DNA of 64,000 bases from Alitta virens (GCA_932294295.1 OW028585.1:13734771-13798770); one strand, 5' to 3'. Counted from the first letter of the stretch, positions 20,110 through 32,235 are shown. Notes: generated by a model from the letters alone, not told the origin. Translations and numbers: made by a program.

Positions 20110-20704
20110 GGCCATGCCTTGACACATCAGCTCCAAATAATTACAGACCTATAATTGTGTCTAGTGTTCTGAGAAAATTTCTAGAGCCCGCCACAATTTA
20201 TGATTCCACTGACAACAATTTCCACCCCCTACAATACGGATTTGTTATTGGGAGAGGTACTAAGATGGCCGTATGTACTATCCAACTATGTATATCAATG
20301 TGTTGTGTTTCGTAATCTTATTTTAATGTTCAACTGTATTTATGGGCTGGTCCCTGACTATTTAAGTAACCAAATTATTATGTCAAAGGAGGTCTCTGAG
20401 AGATACACACGTTTTAATGATTCTAATAATGTATATATTCCGTTCCCTAGAAAAATATGTTTTTAAGAATTATTTTATGTGTCGAGCTAATCATTTATGG
20501 AACAATATGCCAAATAATTTTAAGAAATCATGTCACTTTTCACTTTAAGCTTTATGTTTTTGCCAATTTGTGATTCATGTTCTTTTTAAATGTGAAATTT
20601 ATATCATATTTGATTTTATGTGTTATCAGGGCCAATTGTAAAACAGCATTTTTATCTGAATTGTTACCCTGAATAAATATATTTTATCAATCAATCAATC
20701 AATC
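20110..20704 (+). pseudogene. Decayed LINE (CR1/L2-like): RT fragment, C-terminus and tail
   Basis: Codons from about 20116 read CLDTSAPNNYRPIIVSSVLR and, a little later, QYGFVIGRGT, which are reverse transcriptase blocks. After a deletion, 20266-20550 reads as the LINE C-terminal domain (MFNCIYGLVPDYLSNQI, RANHLWNNMPNNFKK) with a stop at 20464. The 3' UTR ends in AATAAATATATTTTATCAA and a (TCAA)n tail at 20686-20704, typical of CR1/L2-like elements. The catalytic part is missing. Confidence 0.75.
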
Positions 20705-21720
20705 AAAGATGTAGTTACAAACTGCACCAAACTGGGATCACCTGTGTAAGCCTGTGGACTTGATGCAGAAAAACATTTGATGGCTTACCCCACTGCATTC
20801 TGCTATCCAAGTCATTGGTGGAGAAGTTGGCAACAGGCACTCGCCAAGGAGGCCTAACCTCACCGTTTCTATTTAACCTTGTCGGCAAAGACCTGATCTC
20901 AGAACTGTTAACCTACATGGTGGGGTGCGTATACAGAATGCCACTGATAGTATTATCTGTTACGCTGATGACTGCTTTTAACAAGCACTGGACTACAAAA
21001 ACATATGGACTGTGCCAATGAATACGTAATCAAACATGCCCTCTCTTTTAATTCTGACAAATCTACCAGCATCATATTTGGGAGAAGTAATTTTTCAAGC
21101 CTGCCTAAATGGACAATAAATGGCCCTGCAATCTTCTCTAGAAATGCAATTAATCACCTGGGTGCTGCTGTGTTAAGCAATTCCCCATACGCAAGGCTTT
21201 CTATGGCCTTCAGGCTGCTGGAATGACTGAATATGGTGTTACTCCTTAAATAAAAAGTCACTTGTGGGATATTGCATTGCAACCCATTCTCTCATATGCA
21301 AATGATTGCCTTCCAATAGGAAAATGTGACCTGAACAGAATGTAGATGTTTCAAGGAAAATTGATTAAAACGTCTCTCGGCCTAGGTAAATGTGCCAGGG
21401 CAACACCTTTGCTGAATGCTCTCAATGTGAAAAAATTATTAACACTATCCAATATTAACTGCCTTATAATAAAGCTTTCCAAGTTGATTATGCTGAATGA
21501 CTCTCAGTCAAAAGAATTGTACTTGCATCTCCATAAAAGTAACTTTTTGTGTGCTGAGTTTATGCATTTCTTTTTCTGACAAGCAGGCTATTCAGAAATA
21601 TTGCCTAAACTAAAAAAATATGAATCCAATTCTCTTGTATTTTTAAGAGAAGATTTCTTAAGTCTATACTCAGCCTATCGCCTGCAAAAGTTAACATTGC
21701 CGTCTTTAGTGAGTGAGACC
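20705..21720 (+). pseudogene. Decayed second LINE, RT and C-terminal fragments
   Basis: Broken frames give DAEK followed by TFDGLP (20762-20800, frameshifted), GTRQGGLTSPFLFNL (about 20830-20880), ICYADD (about 20953-20970, another frame), FNSDKSTSIIFGR (21047-21090) and a C-terminal GKLIKTSLGLGKCARATPLL (21352-21410). Several frameshifts and stops make it inactive. It differs from the LINEs at 1-3126 and 20110-20704. The 3' part merges into M2-type repeat sequence from about 21540. Confidence 0.7.
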
Positions 21721-22110
21721 TATAAATTAAACTCAATATAATAATATTTTATTGCCTCAACGACGAGATGTACAACTGTACACGTATAGAAATAAGATTT
21801 TAATGTGATTTTAAAAGCCGAAATTAAATAAATACATTAAAAGCATTATAAAATGAAGGAGAGAGTCAAGTTTAAAATTGTGGCATTAAGAGCAGTTTTA
21901 AAAGTTCTTTGTTAACTTAATGATTAAAGTCTCTCAAGAGCATCTTGCAACTGTCAGTCGGTCCATCATTTGGTACAGATTTCATCTTCACGCATGAGCT
22001 CATCACTGTGTGTCGTCACCTCACAGCCAAGTGACCTAATTACGGACATTATTTGCCAATTAACCTAGTTTAAAAAAAAGATTGGTTAAACTATGTAGAA
22101 TTATGCCTAT
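21540..22110 (+). repeat. M2-family MITE remnants
   Basis: 21545-21700 matches 31037-31165 (GCTGAGTTTATGCA, TTCTGACAAGCAGGC, AGAAGATTTCTTAAGTCTAT). 21999-22110 carries the M2 end (GTGTGTCGTCACCTCACAGC) followed by GATTGGTTAAACTA. The middle (21730-21990) is AT-rich and unassigned. Confidence 0.6.
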
Positions 22111-22396
22111 ACTTCAATGTCAGAATTAATTGCACATCAGACATTTACATGTTTCCTAACTTACAGATTTTTCTGCCACACATGTGAACACAAAGTAGTT
22201 AAATGACCGTCACGATGAAGGAATTAGTGGGGATATCTCTGCCGAGTTCATGGTGACAGTTCTTAACAGTTTGCACTTTTATAACCTTGGCATTTTATCA
22301 GAACGTTATTTGGCATTTGGCAGAACTAAATATATGATATTAGTCCCAATAATAATCCTCGGAGATCTTTTATGGAGTTTGAAAAAAAAAAACAGG
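22111..22396. other. No gene recognised
   Basis: AT-rich spacer; nothing identified. Confidence 0.4.
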
Positions 22397-22507
22397 TCTA
22401 ACCCAGATAGCATTCAAAATCGTTTCAACGTCGGAACGATGTCAGCGATGTTAATACGATGTTGTAAAGACATTGGCTTGTATGGAAACGATGCTGTGCC
22501 GATTTTG
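22397..22507. mobile_element. Short MITE, family M3 (copy 1)
   Basis: AGCATTCAAAATCG at the left and CGATTTTGAATG at the right. Between them are repeats of the word CGATGT (GGAACGATGTCAGCGATGTT). The second copy at 23513-23620 is inserted into a SINE B. Confidence 0.65.
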
Positions 22508-22544
22508 AATGTTCATGGGTGGTTCGAATTGGGCTTCACAGCAT

Positions 22545-22700
22545 GTAATTCTGCACCTGATGGACTAATTAGGACAGGCAGGGGACATGGCAATGAGACG
22601 AAGGATGAAACAGCCATCCTACAGGCTCGACCGGGAATTCAACCCGGGATCCAGTGGTTAGAAGCCCAGCACGCTACCACTGAGCTAGGCCCCCCACCCG
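22545..22700 (-). mobile_element. tRNA-derived SINE, family A (minus copy)
   Basis: On the minus strand: GGGCCTAGCTCAGTGGTAGC (A box), a diverged B box (CCGGGTTGAATTCCCGGTCG), then the body CATTGCCATGTCCCCTGCCT and GGTGCAGAATTAC. Read from the TAGCTCAG head it matches the copies at 32046 and 50944. Confidence 0.8.
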
Positions 22701-22744
22701 TCATAGTCAGTGGCTTATTCTACAATTAATGAGTTGATATATGG

Positions 22745-23211
22745 ATGTGCATGTTATCCTGGCCTATTCCTACAGTATCTAATGGAGAATGATACCATGG
22801 AAACGGCATGAGTGTTTTATGTGGCATAATGAACTAATGTTCTACCCAACAAAATACCCATGGAAAAAAATGAAAGAATAATTATGAAAAAAGAAGGATT
22901 TTTTTCGGCTATCTACTAATTGTAAGCTCTTTTTAACTACATGTATTTGTTTGATGTGTTTCAGCAGAAAAATCCAGTACAAATGAAATTAGATTTTCTC
23001 AATTTGTCTGGCTTTTCAGACATGAGCTAAATTAGAATAGACTCAAAAAACGTTTGCATAGGAAATGTATTGAATTAGAATTATTCAGAATATCAAGATA
23101 TGATTTTTAGGAAGTGTTAAAAACATGAGGAATCTTAGTGATGAAATGAACATAATGATAAGAAATGAGGAGGCGAAAAATTAAACAAAATTCATTAATT
23201 TGATCCTCTCT
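22745..23211. other. No gene recognised
   Basis: AT-rich; no frame, repeat or RNA identified. Confidence 0.4.
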
Positions 23212-23770
23212 TCGGGCAATCTTCATGAGCTGCATCTCAGCTGGCTGTCGCTGGCATGAGATATTAAACTGGAGATGCTTTGTACTTGATGTCTGTACGT
23301 GTTGTGGCAAGTAAAATACCTAACACATGGGGGTAAATGTGTGACATGGGGTGGACTCCAAGGTTTAGCATTTCATCATTACGTCTCCGGCAGCTGGGAA
23401 GCCTAACGATTGAGGCATCTGCCAATTCTATATTGGACAGGTCTGCTGAAGGTCCCGAGTTTGATCCCCAACTCGGGCATTCCTTGTGAGCTACAGCTCA
23501 GCTGGATCCCAGATAGCATTTCAAATCGTTTCAACATCAGCGCGATGTGGGCGATGTCAAAACGATGTTGTCCCGGCGGCGGCCGATATGGACGACGCTC
23601 GCCCGATTTGGAATGATATCTCAGATGTTATTCACATTAGACGGTCAATTTGAAGTGCCTTGTATTCAGTGCTTAGGCATCGTACCTGTGAGGTGAATGT
23701 GTAGCATGGTGTGGACTCCAAGGTTTATCATCTCATTACGTCTGCCTGTAGCAGCTGGTCATATTAGCTG
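23212..23770 (+). mobile_element. SINE B pair, the second split by MITE M3
   Basis: 23212-23400 is a headless SINE B body and tail. A second SINE B head starts at about 23400 (CTAACGATTGAGGCATCTGCC, GGTCCCGAGTTTGATCCCC). Its body stops at GCTCAGCTGGATCC and resumes at about 23621 with TCAGATGTTATTCACATTAG, GTGCCTTGTATTC and CATTACGTCTGCC. The 110 bp between (23513-23620) is MITE M3. Confidence 0.75.
23513..23620. mobile_element. Short MITE, family M3 (copy 2), nested
   Basis: AGCATTTCAAATCGTTTCAAC at the left, CGATTTGGAATG at the right, with interior GCGATGTGGGCGATGTCAAA. It interrupts a SINE B body, which fixes the order of insertion. Confidence 0.7.
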
Positions 23771-23982
23771 AGTACACTCTAGACCAGCAGAATTCAGACA
23801 TTGACATAATGTTGAATTTTTCCTTAGAACGATAAAAGTATACGTATGTACTAAATTCTTACAGTACGCTAGTGCACACAGTCTGCCGATTTACAATTGC
23901 AGCCCAATCCAAATAGAGGAGTGCTTACAGGCTTGAACATGGGGTTACTGTCAGAGTCTTAGTGGCTCACACCAGTGCCATA

Positions 23983-24015
<33 letters not shown>

Positions 24016-24178
24016 AGGATAGAAGGATGGATGGATGGATGGATGGGTATGTGGGTGGATGGATGGATGAATAGCTAGATAGATAGGTAGATAGATAGAC
24101 AGATAGATCGATAGACAAATAGATAGATAGACAGACAGACAGATAGACGGATAGATGGATAGACAGATAGATAGATAT
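23983..24178. repeat. GATA/GATG microsatellite, compound
   Basis: Pure GATA at both sides with a GGAT-rich middle, about 195 bp. Confidence 0.95.
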
Positions 24179-24209
24179 GTTTGTTTGCACCTAACAGGGG
24201 TCGTTTAAT

Positions 24210-24280
24210 GAGATGAAAGAGAATTCCACACCATGTATATTTTTACTTCATAGGTGGGGTGTTTTACTTGACACCGATAT
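24210..24280 (-). mobile_element. SINE B fragment
   Basis: CACACCATGTATATTTTTACTTCATAGGTGGGG resembles the inverse SINE B segment around GTAAATGTGTAACATGGTGTGG. Short and diverged. Confidence 0.4.
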
Positions 24281-24754
24281 TCTTCAGCAAACAAAAAAAT
24301 ATAAATATAACTTTTGACAGTAAATGTAAATACTGCTTAAACCTAGGTGTTAAAACTTGTCCTGCACTCTCCAGTGCTGTCATGGGTATTTTTCCTATTG
24401 ACTAGTATTGAAGATTGGCATTGCATTGAAGCAGCCTGATAGAGTGATGACCCTTGAATAACTCCCATTTTGCTTCTGATGGAATGTCAACGTTCAATCA
24501 TGCTCTGTTTACTTCTGAGTCCAATAGAACCAGACCAGTGGGATCACTTTCAGTGGCAATTGGGACATAGCAGTGAGGGGTGGGGGGGGGGGGGGGGCAA
24601 TCTTGAAATACAGGGGGGCACTCTCTTGAAATACAGAACTTACTGCTTACAAGGGTCGATTAGGCAGAATTTTACCAGTTGGTGACCAATAAAGGTTGTT
24701 TTATGTTATGTATGTTTTGTTACAGGGGGTCCAAACTCTATTACACATTTATCT

Positions 24755-24868
24755 CACAGGGTGGGTTGGCGAGGCCTAAGTTCGTCTCATTGCCATGGTC
24801 TCTGCCTGTCCTAATTAGCCCAACTGGTGCAGAAATACAGGACGTCAAGCCCTAATCTCTCACTCACT
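24755..24868 (+). mobile_element. SINE A, 5'-truncated
   Basis: GAGGCCTAAGTTCGTCTCATTGCCATGGTC, then GCAGAAATACAGGACGTCAA and GCCCTAATC. The tRNA-like head is gone. The tail runs straight into the (CA)n tract. Confidence 0.8.
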
Positions 24869-26314
<1,446 letters not shown>

Positions 26315-26500
26315 GTCTAAAGCTCTCGTTTTTGGGCTTAAAACTTACTTTAAAGGTTGCTCTTTCTCTGACAACCAAAACCATGAGTTGTCAAGCTGTA
26401 ATTGTTTGGTAATCCACACCAACTTAGCCCCCTCCATGCAATTTCAATGACGCCGTTCTGGACGTGGTTGCTTGAAGTAGTTTTTTCGTGCTCTCAAACG
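26315..26500. repeat. Dispersed repeat shared with 31300-31505
   Basis: Shared segments include GAGTTGTCAAG, CACACCAA.TTA, CAATTTCAATGACGC and GGAAGTAGTTT/TGAAGTAGTTT, in the same order and orientation. Type of element unknown. Confidence 0.6.
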
Positions 26501-26533
26501 CAGGAGAGCAAAATCTACATACACGCCCTATAG

Positions 26534-26985
26534 AATTAAGTTACAATGTGATGCACCAAGCCAGTTCAGCAAAAACAGATTAACCTGTGTGTACGCGAAA
26601 TGCCAGTAAGATTCAAAGGGCATTGTCTCTAGAGTACAAGGCGTATTATGTTTATTTTTAATGTTTGATCTATCTATAGTGTATAGATTGTTTTTCAGGG
26701 GTAGCCAGCACAGTTGATATTTTAGCATACTGCCATCTCACAGGAGTTTTTCATATGCTAAATGTCACTCATAGCCAGGCTGATACATCAGTAAATCAGT
26801 TGCATTGATTGGTGGAGAGTGCTTGGGTACGTCTCATACGTCAGGTTGGTCAACTTACATTTGCTATTTGAGAAGCCAATCTGGATTTTAGCACAGCAAG
26901 AATTAAATTTAGTTAAAACGCAATGCTCCAAGCCAGTTCACTAAAATACACCTTTGTGCACGTATAGTAACTATGAAATAGCAGT
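26534..26985. repeat. Diverged direct repeat (26534-26610 / 26905-26985)
   Basis: Both have ATTAA.TT.AGTTA, then GCTCCAAGCCAGTTCACTAAA or a close variant, then a GTGTACGCG or GTGCACGTA segment. The spacing is about 370 bp. Confidence 0.5.
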
Positions 26986-27114
26986 TTTTTGCCAAGAGTT
27001 TGGCAGATACAGGCAACCACAGTCTTGTGAGCTCTTAAGCAGCTGAATATTCTTTAGGGAGAGACTGGATTGGCTTTTGTAATCGTGGAGTGGGCAGATT
27101 GTGTGTACAATGTT

Positions 27115-27400
27115 TTGTTTAATAGGAATTTATTGTCAAATGCAAAACAGTACAGCAACAAGCATAGAAAGAGTGTAATAATTAATTGATACTCCCCCTA
27201 TCTTCAAATCTTATATTTTTCAAAGCATTTCTAAATTGAGGTACAGATTGACAGTTGACAACATCATAACTCAGCGTATTCAAATATTTCACAAATCTGT
27301 TGGTCCAAAAATATTTTCGAAAAACAGATGGTATTGTGGCCCCTGTGAGTATTATCAATTCTTACATATTCAGTAATGATTACAATAGTCAAACTATTCA
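27115..27400 (-). pseudogene. LINE C-terminal fragment and 3' end
   Basis: On the minus strand a frame reads LTGATIPSVFRKYFWTNRF, KYLNTLSYDVVNCQSVPQF and RNALKNIRFEDRGSIN before a stop. This is the usual LINE C-terminal pattern (F..R....WN.L...VV...S...F+..L). AATAAATTCCTATTAAAC follows. The rest of the element is not recognisable. Confidence 0.6.
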
Positions 27401-27662
27401 TACAATATGAGATCAAGTTTAATTCTAGATACGACTTTCTAAATTTTCTAAACCTAAACCTAACAGTTCTAACCTATGGCAGATTTTCTGGCAGATTGTA
27501 AATTAAGAAATTAAATGCAAAAACAAAGCTGCACATTATAAGAGCATAATGCGAAGATCTGTTAGTTAAATTCTTTTTATGAATCTTTATTCTATGATGG
27601 ATATTTAGCATTATAATGGTCAATATCTCTTCTGCCAGGTACTCTAAATTTCAAATCGAAAA

Positions 27663-27840
27663 ATGTCGTCTGTGGTACCATTCCTGGCTGTGTTGGTGTG
27701 GTCAGTAATTGGAAATGTCGTATCAGTCTCATCAGGCCAATTTATCTACATTTACACGGAAATGAAGACAAATTCTGTAATCCTGCTGGAAAGGACTACA
27801 CTCTTTCAGCTGTTTCTTGTGCTAAGAGATAAGTAGAAAA
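27663..27840 (+). pseudogene. C-type lectin-like gene, first exon (signal peptide; apparently frame-broken)
   Basis: ATG at 27663 opens a hydrophobic leader, MSSVVPFLAVLVWSVIGNVV, typical of a secretion signal. In that frame the rest is featureless and stops at 27834-27836. In a different frame the same DNA reads as a cysteine-bearing segment, FCNPAGKDYTLSAVSCAKR (about 27773-27829), then a TAA, then VENNECRIAALEKKYC in the same frame. The better protein is therefore reached only by a one-base shift and a read-through stop. Either the exon is a pseudogene piece or the assembly has errors here. The 3' exons at 30172 and 30473 are the likely partners; no donor site was fixed. Confidence 0.45.
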
Positions 27841-27958
27841 TAATGAATGCCGTATTGCAGCCCTGGAGAAAAAATACTGCTCAAAACCGAAGTTTTCTTT
27901 GGGCTTGTCCCCTATGGCATATCATTCTGTAAAAAAACACAATACTAATAGGTTATAT

Positions 27959-28048
27959 CAAGGGTGGAGGCCGTACATCCCTGGTATAGTCACCCGTGAC
28001 CCTGGGGCTAGGGTGACTATACCAGGGATGTTCTGCCTTCACCCTTTT
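27959..28048. repeat. Perfect 20-bp stem hairpin in the lectin intron
   Basis: CATCCCTGGTATAGTCACCC (27976-27995) is followed after 15 bases by its exact inverse (28011-28030). Outer flanks extend the pairing imperfectly (AAGGGTG.AGGC against GCC.TTCACCCTT). Confidence 0.85.
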
Positions 28049-28252
28049 TATCCCATGACTACCTTTTACATGTAAAATAAAAATTATGATAAATTATAGA
28101 CATAATGGTCAGCTTGTGAATGACATGCTCCAGTTCAACACTCTCTTTTGGGTATACATAGGTATTTTTCTCAGACAAAATGAATGTCAGTAATAAAACC
28201 CTGCAGTTTCATAAATTTCGAAAAAACAGGAATGAGGTTAAATGCCTATCAG

Positions 28253-28500
28253 GCATCCTGTAAAGTGGTTGCAAATGACCATTACACATGTTTCCAGTCA
28301 TTTCCAAGTCTTTTTTAACCTCATACTTGGCCGTTTGATATTCAAGCAGCCGTTTGATATTCGTCCAAACGTTAAAAGTGATGTTAAAATCATGTAAAGT
28401 GGTTGCAAATGATGATTGTACCTATTTCCAGGCATTTCCAAGTCTATTTGAACCTCATACTTGGCAATTTGATATTTGGCTGATTGATGTACAAAAACCA
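28253..28500. repeat. Tandem duplication of ~130-bp unit
   Basis: Both copies have GTAAAGTGGTTGCAAATGA, CATTTCCAAGTCT and AACCTCATACTTGGC. Start points are about 28260 and 28393. Confidence 0.85.
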
Positions 28501-28504
28501 GTGA

Positions 28505-29520
28505 AAAAACAATAAATACTGGTTAAAATGATATTTTTTTATATGTTATTGCTTAAAGTGGCAAACATTACAGAAATACAACCTATAAATTATCCCAGCC
28601 CTCTGGAGAGCACTGTGCCACTCCATACCCAGATAAGATACATTCATGAACTGACAGTAACTACTGATAACAAAAAACATAACAATAATATGTTAAGGAA
28701 TAGTACAATGTTATGAAATAGAGCAATGTTCATATTGACTCCAGATCTAAAGAGTAGTTGACCCATAAAGTTGACTTTTTCTGGTTCCCCAAGATGATTT
28801 CAAGTAGTTACCTAATAGTTTCCACTCATATTTCAGAATATATATATAATTTCATAAGGTATTAGATGTTGGAAATCAGGAAATATTTCTATTATTGGTT
28901 GATACATCACAAACAGGAAATTGTATAACAAAATGAAACTCATGCAATATTAATATAACAGAAGATAAGGTACATATTCTATTTTCTAAACCAACATTTC
29001 TGAAACGCCCTACTTCAATATTTAATGGTAATGTGCCTGATCTGAGTTGTGATAATAAACTTCTTTCTTATCTATTTTGTAAAATTTCACATAATCTTCG
29101 GTTCCTTTTATACATTTGAATTGCAATATGTTCTAAGCTTTGGTTTATTATATAGTTCATTTTTTCACTGAATTGACTTATTATTTCGTAGCATGATTTT
29201 TGCTGCTATTTGATGAACAAAACCAATATTAATCATGAGCATGCGACCATCTTCGTTCCAGTTCTTATTTTATTTACATTTACTTTTGTCCCAAAGAAAT
29301 ATCTTTTTAGGCAATTCTATTATCATCCATTTTAACCAGTCTGTTCCACAGCCTTAAAATATTTATATGTCTTTCTAGTTAGAGAGTAATTCCAACCCCA
29401 GCTATGGCATGTAGTGGTATTTTATTATGGACCCCGAGATAAAACAACTACTGAAGATGTTACTTCATATGCTAATGTGTTTTGAAAGTCATTCTTTCCA
29501 CTATTATGATTTTTTGGACT
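28505..29520. other. No gene recognised (lectin intron)
   Basis: AT-rich intronic DNA without an evident repeat or exon. Confidence 0.4.
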
Positions 29521-29534
29521 GAAAATCCAATCTC

Positions 29535-29760
29535 CAACTAACCTTGTGAACATCAAACGAATAGCAAATATCCAATATCCAACAAACTTCACCTTACGAA
29601 TATCAAACGAAAATAAAATATCCAAAATACAACAAACTTCACACTCATTGCTGATTGGTGGAAATCAATATCATCCCCGTTTATTTGTTGCTCATTGGTC
29701 AAAATCCATACAACCCATACATCCCTTGGAGTTCTTGTCTCTGATTGGCTGAATTTCGTA
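29535..29760. repeat. Short diverged tandem words and ATTGGT motifs
   Basis: ATATCAAACGAA/ACATCAAACGAA and TCCAACAAACTTCAC/TACAACAAACTTCAC recur between 29550 and 29642. Three (T/G)ATTGG boxes lie at about 29651-29750. No transcript start is evident. Confidence 0.4.
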
Positions 29761-30171
29761 CATAGCTCTGAAAATTTCGTACATCCATCCCAGCCTTTGA
29801 TGTCACCCAGGGACAAACACTAGTATCAGGAAAAAAACATGCTGAGTCATGGGATAAATTGGAAATACTGATATTACAAAAATAAAACCCAGATTTCTGG
29901 TATTTCACAAAACTTGAAAAACTAATTGTCACAAGTGCTGCCCTTCTGTCTGCTTAAACATTGCAAAAACAAAAATAGCAGACTGCATGGCTAACTGTGA
30001 AAAGTCCTGTTGGTTACTTGAAAAACCAAGTTGCAGTCAACTATATGAAACAAATTTATTTAATATTTTTACTTTGCACAAAACATTGTGATGTGGACCT
30101 TTTAAAGATGTTTTACCATATCAATATATATATTATTTAATTTTCAATTGTTGCTGAATTTTTTTTTACAG

Positions 30172-30354
30172 CATGTCCATATCCTTATCGTCCATTGGGT
30201 CTGTATTGGTCTGGTTGTTACTTCTTCAATTCGAGTCTTCTCAAAACTTTGGCTGAAGCTGATGTTGTATGTGCTCAAACTGGAGGAAGAAGTGTTTCCC
30301 TGGAAACTCAAGAAGAACATCAAGCAATTCAGAAGGCTATCCGAGATAACCCAG
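30172..30354 (+). CDS. C-type lectin-like domain exon (first half)
   Basis: Acceptor TTTTTTTTACAG at 30160-30171; donor CCAG/GTGAAA after 30354 (phase 1). The spliced reading is CPYPYRPLGLYWSGCYFFN, then LAEADVVCAQTGGRSVSLET and QEEHQAIQKAIRDNP. This has the C-type lectin hallmarks: a paired Cys at the start, Y-F-N, the conserved Cys before GG, and E-E-H in the first long helix region. These domains bind sugars or other ligands outside the cell, consistent with the signal peptide at 27663. Calcium-binding motifs such as EPN or QPD are not visible, so sugar binding is unproven. Confidence 0.8.
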
Positions 30355-30472
30355 GTGAAAGTAATTATTTTTTGTCAAGCCCGATTGGTGTACAAAACTG
30401 TTATATTATATAGACCATCAGCAAAGTCTCCGGCATGAACAATGTAAATGAACAAATGTCATGGCATTTCAG

Positions 30473-30711
30473 AGTACAGAACTCCATCAGACAGGCGATA
30501 TGTCCTAGGGACTATTCGGATCAACTCGATCTATTACTGGCTGTCAAACAACAGCATGTCACTTGAAGGCTGGGGATGGAGAAATGGTGTGGCAAGGCAT
30601 GATATTGGTATTGGTGTGCTGCTGAATCCACCTAGTTTCATTTTTGCCAGCACAGGGATGTTCTATGTATCCAATAAAGCGACATCAGCTCTTTGTGAAT
30701 GGCCAGCATAA
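30473..30711 (+). CDS. C-type lectin-like domain exon (second half), gene end
   Basis: Acceptor CATTTCAG before 30473. The phase fits the preceding exon exactly: the single G plus AG makes the Glu codon. It reads EYRTPSDRRYVLGTIRINS, then YYWLSNNSMSLEGWGWRNG, later PPSFIFASTGMFY and ATSALCEWPA with TAA at 30709-30711. YYWL and WGWRNG match the domain's core strand and W-x-W motif, and LCEW matches the final conserved Cys-Glu. The third conserved Cys, usually shortly before the last one, is not obvious. The assignment is firm; the ligand is unknown. Confidence 0.8.
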
Positions 30712-30876
30712 AATCATTGTGATATATGTATATGTAACTCTGAGACATCGGTTCTGGCTTGATATTTATCAGATAACACAACTTACAAACACAGTTAAAC
30801 CCATTAAAAATGGCTTAACCAGTAGAATGAGATATGAATATCCAGGAATATCTTGATCTGAAGTTCAGTATACCAC

Positions 30877-31257
30877 ACTGTGTCGTCACCTCACAGCCCA
30901 GCGACCTAATTATGTACATGTTTTGCTCGTTTACTCATCCAATGTAAATTAATCAATTTCTCTTATAGTCTATATGCTGGCCTATGGTATTAAAGGTCTA
31001 ACAATGAAATTACAGAATAATTAGATGTTCATGTGCTGAGTTTACGCAATTCTTGTTCTGACAAGCAGGCAATTCAGGAAAATTGCCTAAACTAAAAAAA
31101 ATATGAATCCATTTCTCTTTTATTTTTTGAGAAGATTTCTTAAGTCTATACACAGCCTATCAGCTACAAAGTTTAACCAATCATTTTGTTTAACTAGGTA
31201 AACTAGCAAAGGAATGTCCAAAATTATGTCACTGGGCTGTAAGGTGTCGACACATAG
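30877..31257. mobile_element. TIR element / MITE, family M2
   Basis: Left end TGTGTCGTCACCTCACAGCC with CAGCGACCTAATTAT; right end the inverse of TGTGTCGACACCTTACAGCC with CAGTGACATAATT. About 36-bp imperfect TIRs around a 380-bp element without a gene. Related pieces occur at 11250-11392 and 21540-22110. Confidence 0.8.
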
Positions 31258-31299
31258 TAAGTACCACTAGACCATTGAAACAGATGATACTATAGTGTA

Positions 31300-31505
31300 A
31301 CCAACTTTGTGTGGCTCAGAACACTCTAAGCGTCTTTACTAACCTAACAAAACTTCTTTTAACTTCTCTTTATCATACAACCAGCATAAAGAGTTGTCAA
31401 GTTATAGTTTTGTGGCAATGCACACCAATTTAACTAGACATAGACAATTTCAATGACGCTATTCAAGAAATGCGTGGTTCCTGGAAGTAGTTTCATTTTC
31501 AAACA
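31300..31505. repeat. Dispersed repeat shared with 26315-26500
   Basis: See the partner at 26315: GAGTTGTCAAGTTATAGTTT, CAATTTCAATGACGC, CTGGAAGTAGTTTC. Same orientation. Confidence 0.6.
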
Positions 31506-32045
31506 GACTTTTCAGGAAATTCTATCAGTTTATGTAACCCTGCATATGGGATTAAGATTATTGATCCTAATTTGTGATTTACCTGCATTATTTTCAACTT
31601 TCTAAATGTGAATTTGCTGGCTAATGCATGTGGCCTAGAACAAAAATGCCCCATTAGGCATTAAACAATAGCCTTAAGTAGAATAATACATTTAACATAA
31701 CAAGGTGACGAGGGCTGTGCCTCGATAATTGGTTGACTGGGAACAAAGGAGATAGCCACGCCTAGTTTTGAGAATAATAGCTGAAAATGTGATTTTAACA
31801 TGCGATTTAGCTGATAGAAATCAGCATTGAAAAGTAGGTCAGGCATTGCGAATGTTAAATTCAGCTTAGTCAAATTCAACAAAGTAGTTATAAATTTTAT
31901 TTTTTTCTTAATATATATTTTTTGCACGATTGACTCAATGAAGATGGTTTTAAATTATACGACACTTGCCAAAATAATAAATTAACAGGCTCAGGTTTGG
32001 TTTTCTGAGATAGACCTACTATATCTTTATCATTACTGATAAGAT
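31506..32045. other. No gene recognised
   Basis: AT-rich spacer between the lectin-side repeats and SINE A. No dehydrogenase N-terminal exon was found here. Confidence 0.4.
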
Positions 32046-32235
32046 GGGAGGGCCTAGCTCAGAGGTAGCGCTCTGGGCTTCCAACCGCTGGGTCCCAGGT
32101 TCGATTCCTGGTCGAGCCTAAGTTGGATAGCTGTTTCCTCCTTCGTCTCATTGCCATGGTCTCTGCCTGTCCTAATTAGCCCAACTGGTGCAGAAATACA
32201 GGACGTAAAGCCCTCATCACACACACACACACACT
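32046..32235 (+). mobile_element. SINE A, full copy with tRNA-Gly-like head
   Basis: Head GGGAGGGCCTAGCTCAGAGG, an anticodon-loop-like CTTCCAA (anticodon position TCC, as in glycine tRNA) and B box GGTTCGATTCC at 32099-32109. The body is CATTGCCATGGTCTCTGCCT, AATTAGCCCAACTGGTGCAG and ACAGGACGTAAAGCCCT, ending in a short (CA)n. The stem pairing of a true tRNA is imperfect, so this is a SINE and not a tRNA gene. Confidence 0.88.

Noticed and set aside
23951..24190. Ser/Tyr/Leu/Ile-rich frame
   Set aside because: Translation of the GATA microsatellite; same for 51114-51425.
32055..32116. tRNA-Gly gene in SINE A (also 50955-51016)
   Set aside because: A and B boxes are present but the stems do not pair well and the sequence continues into a SINE body and CA tail.
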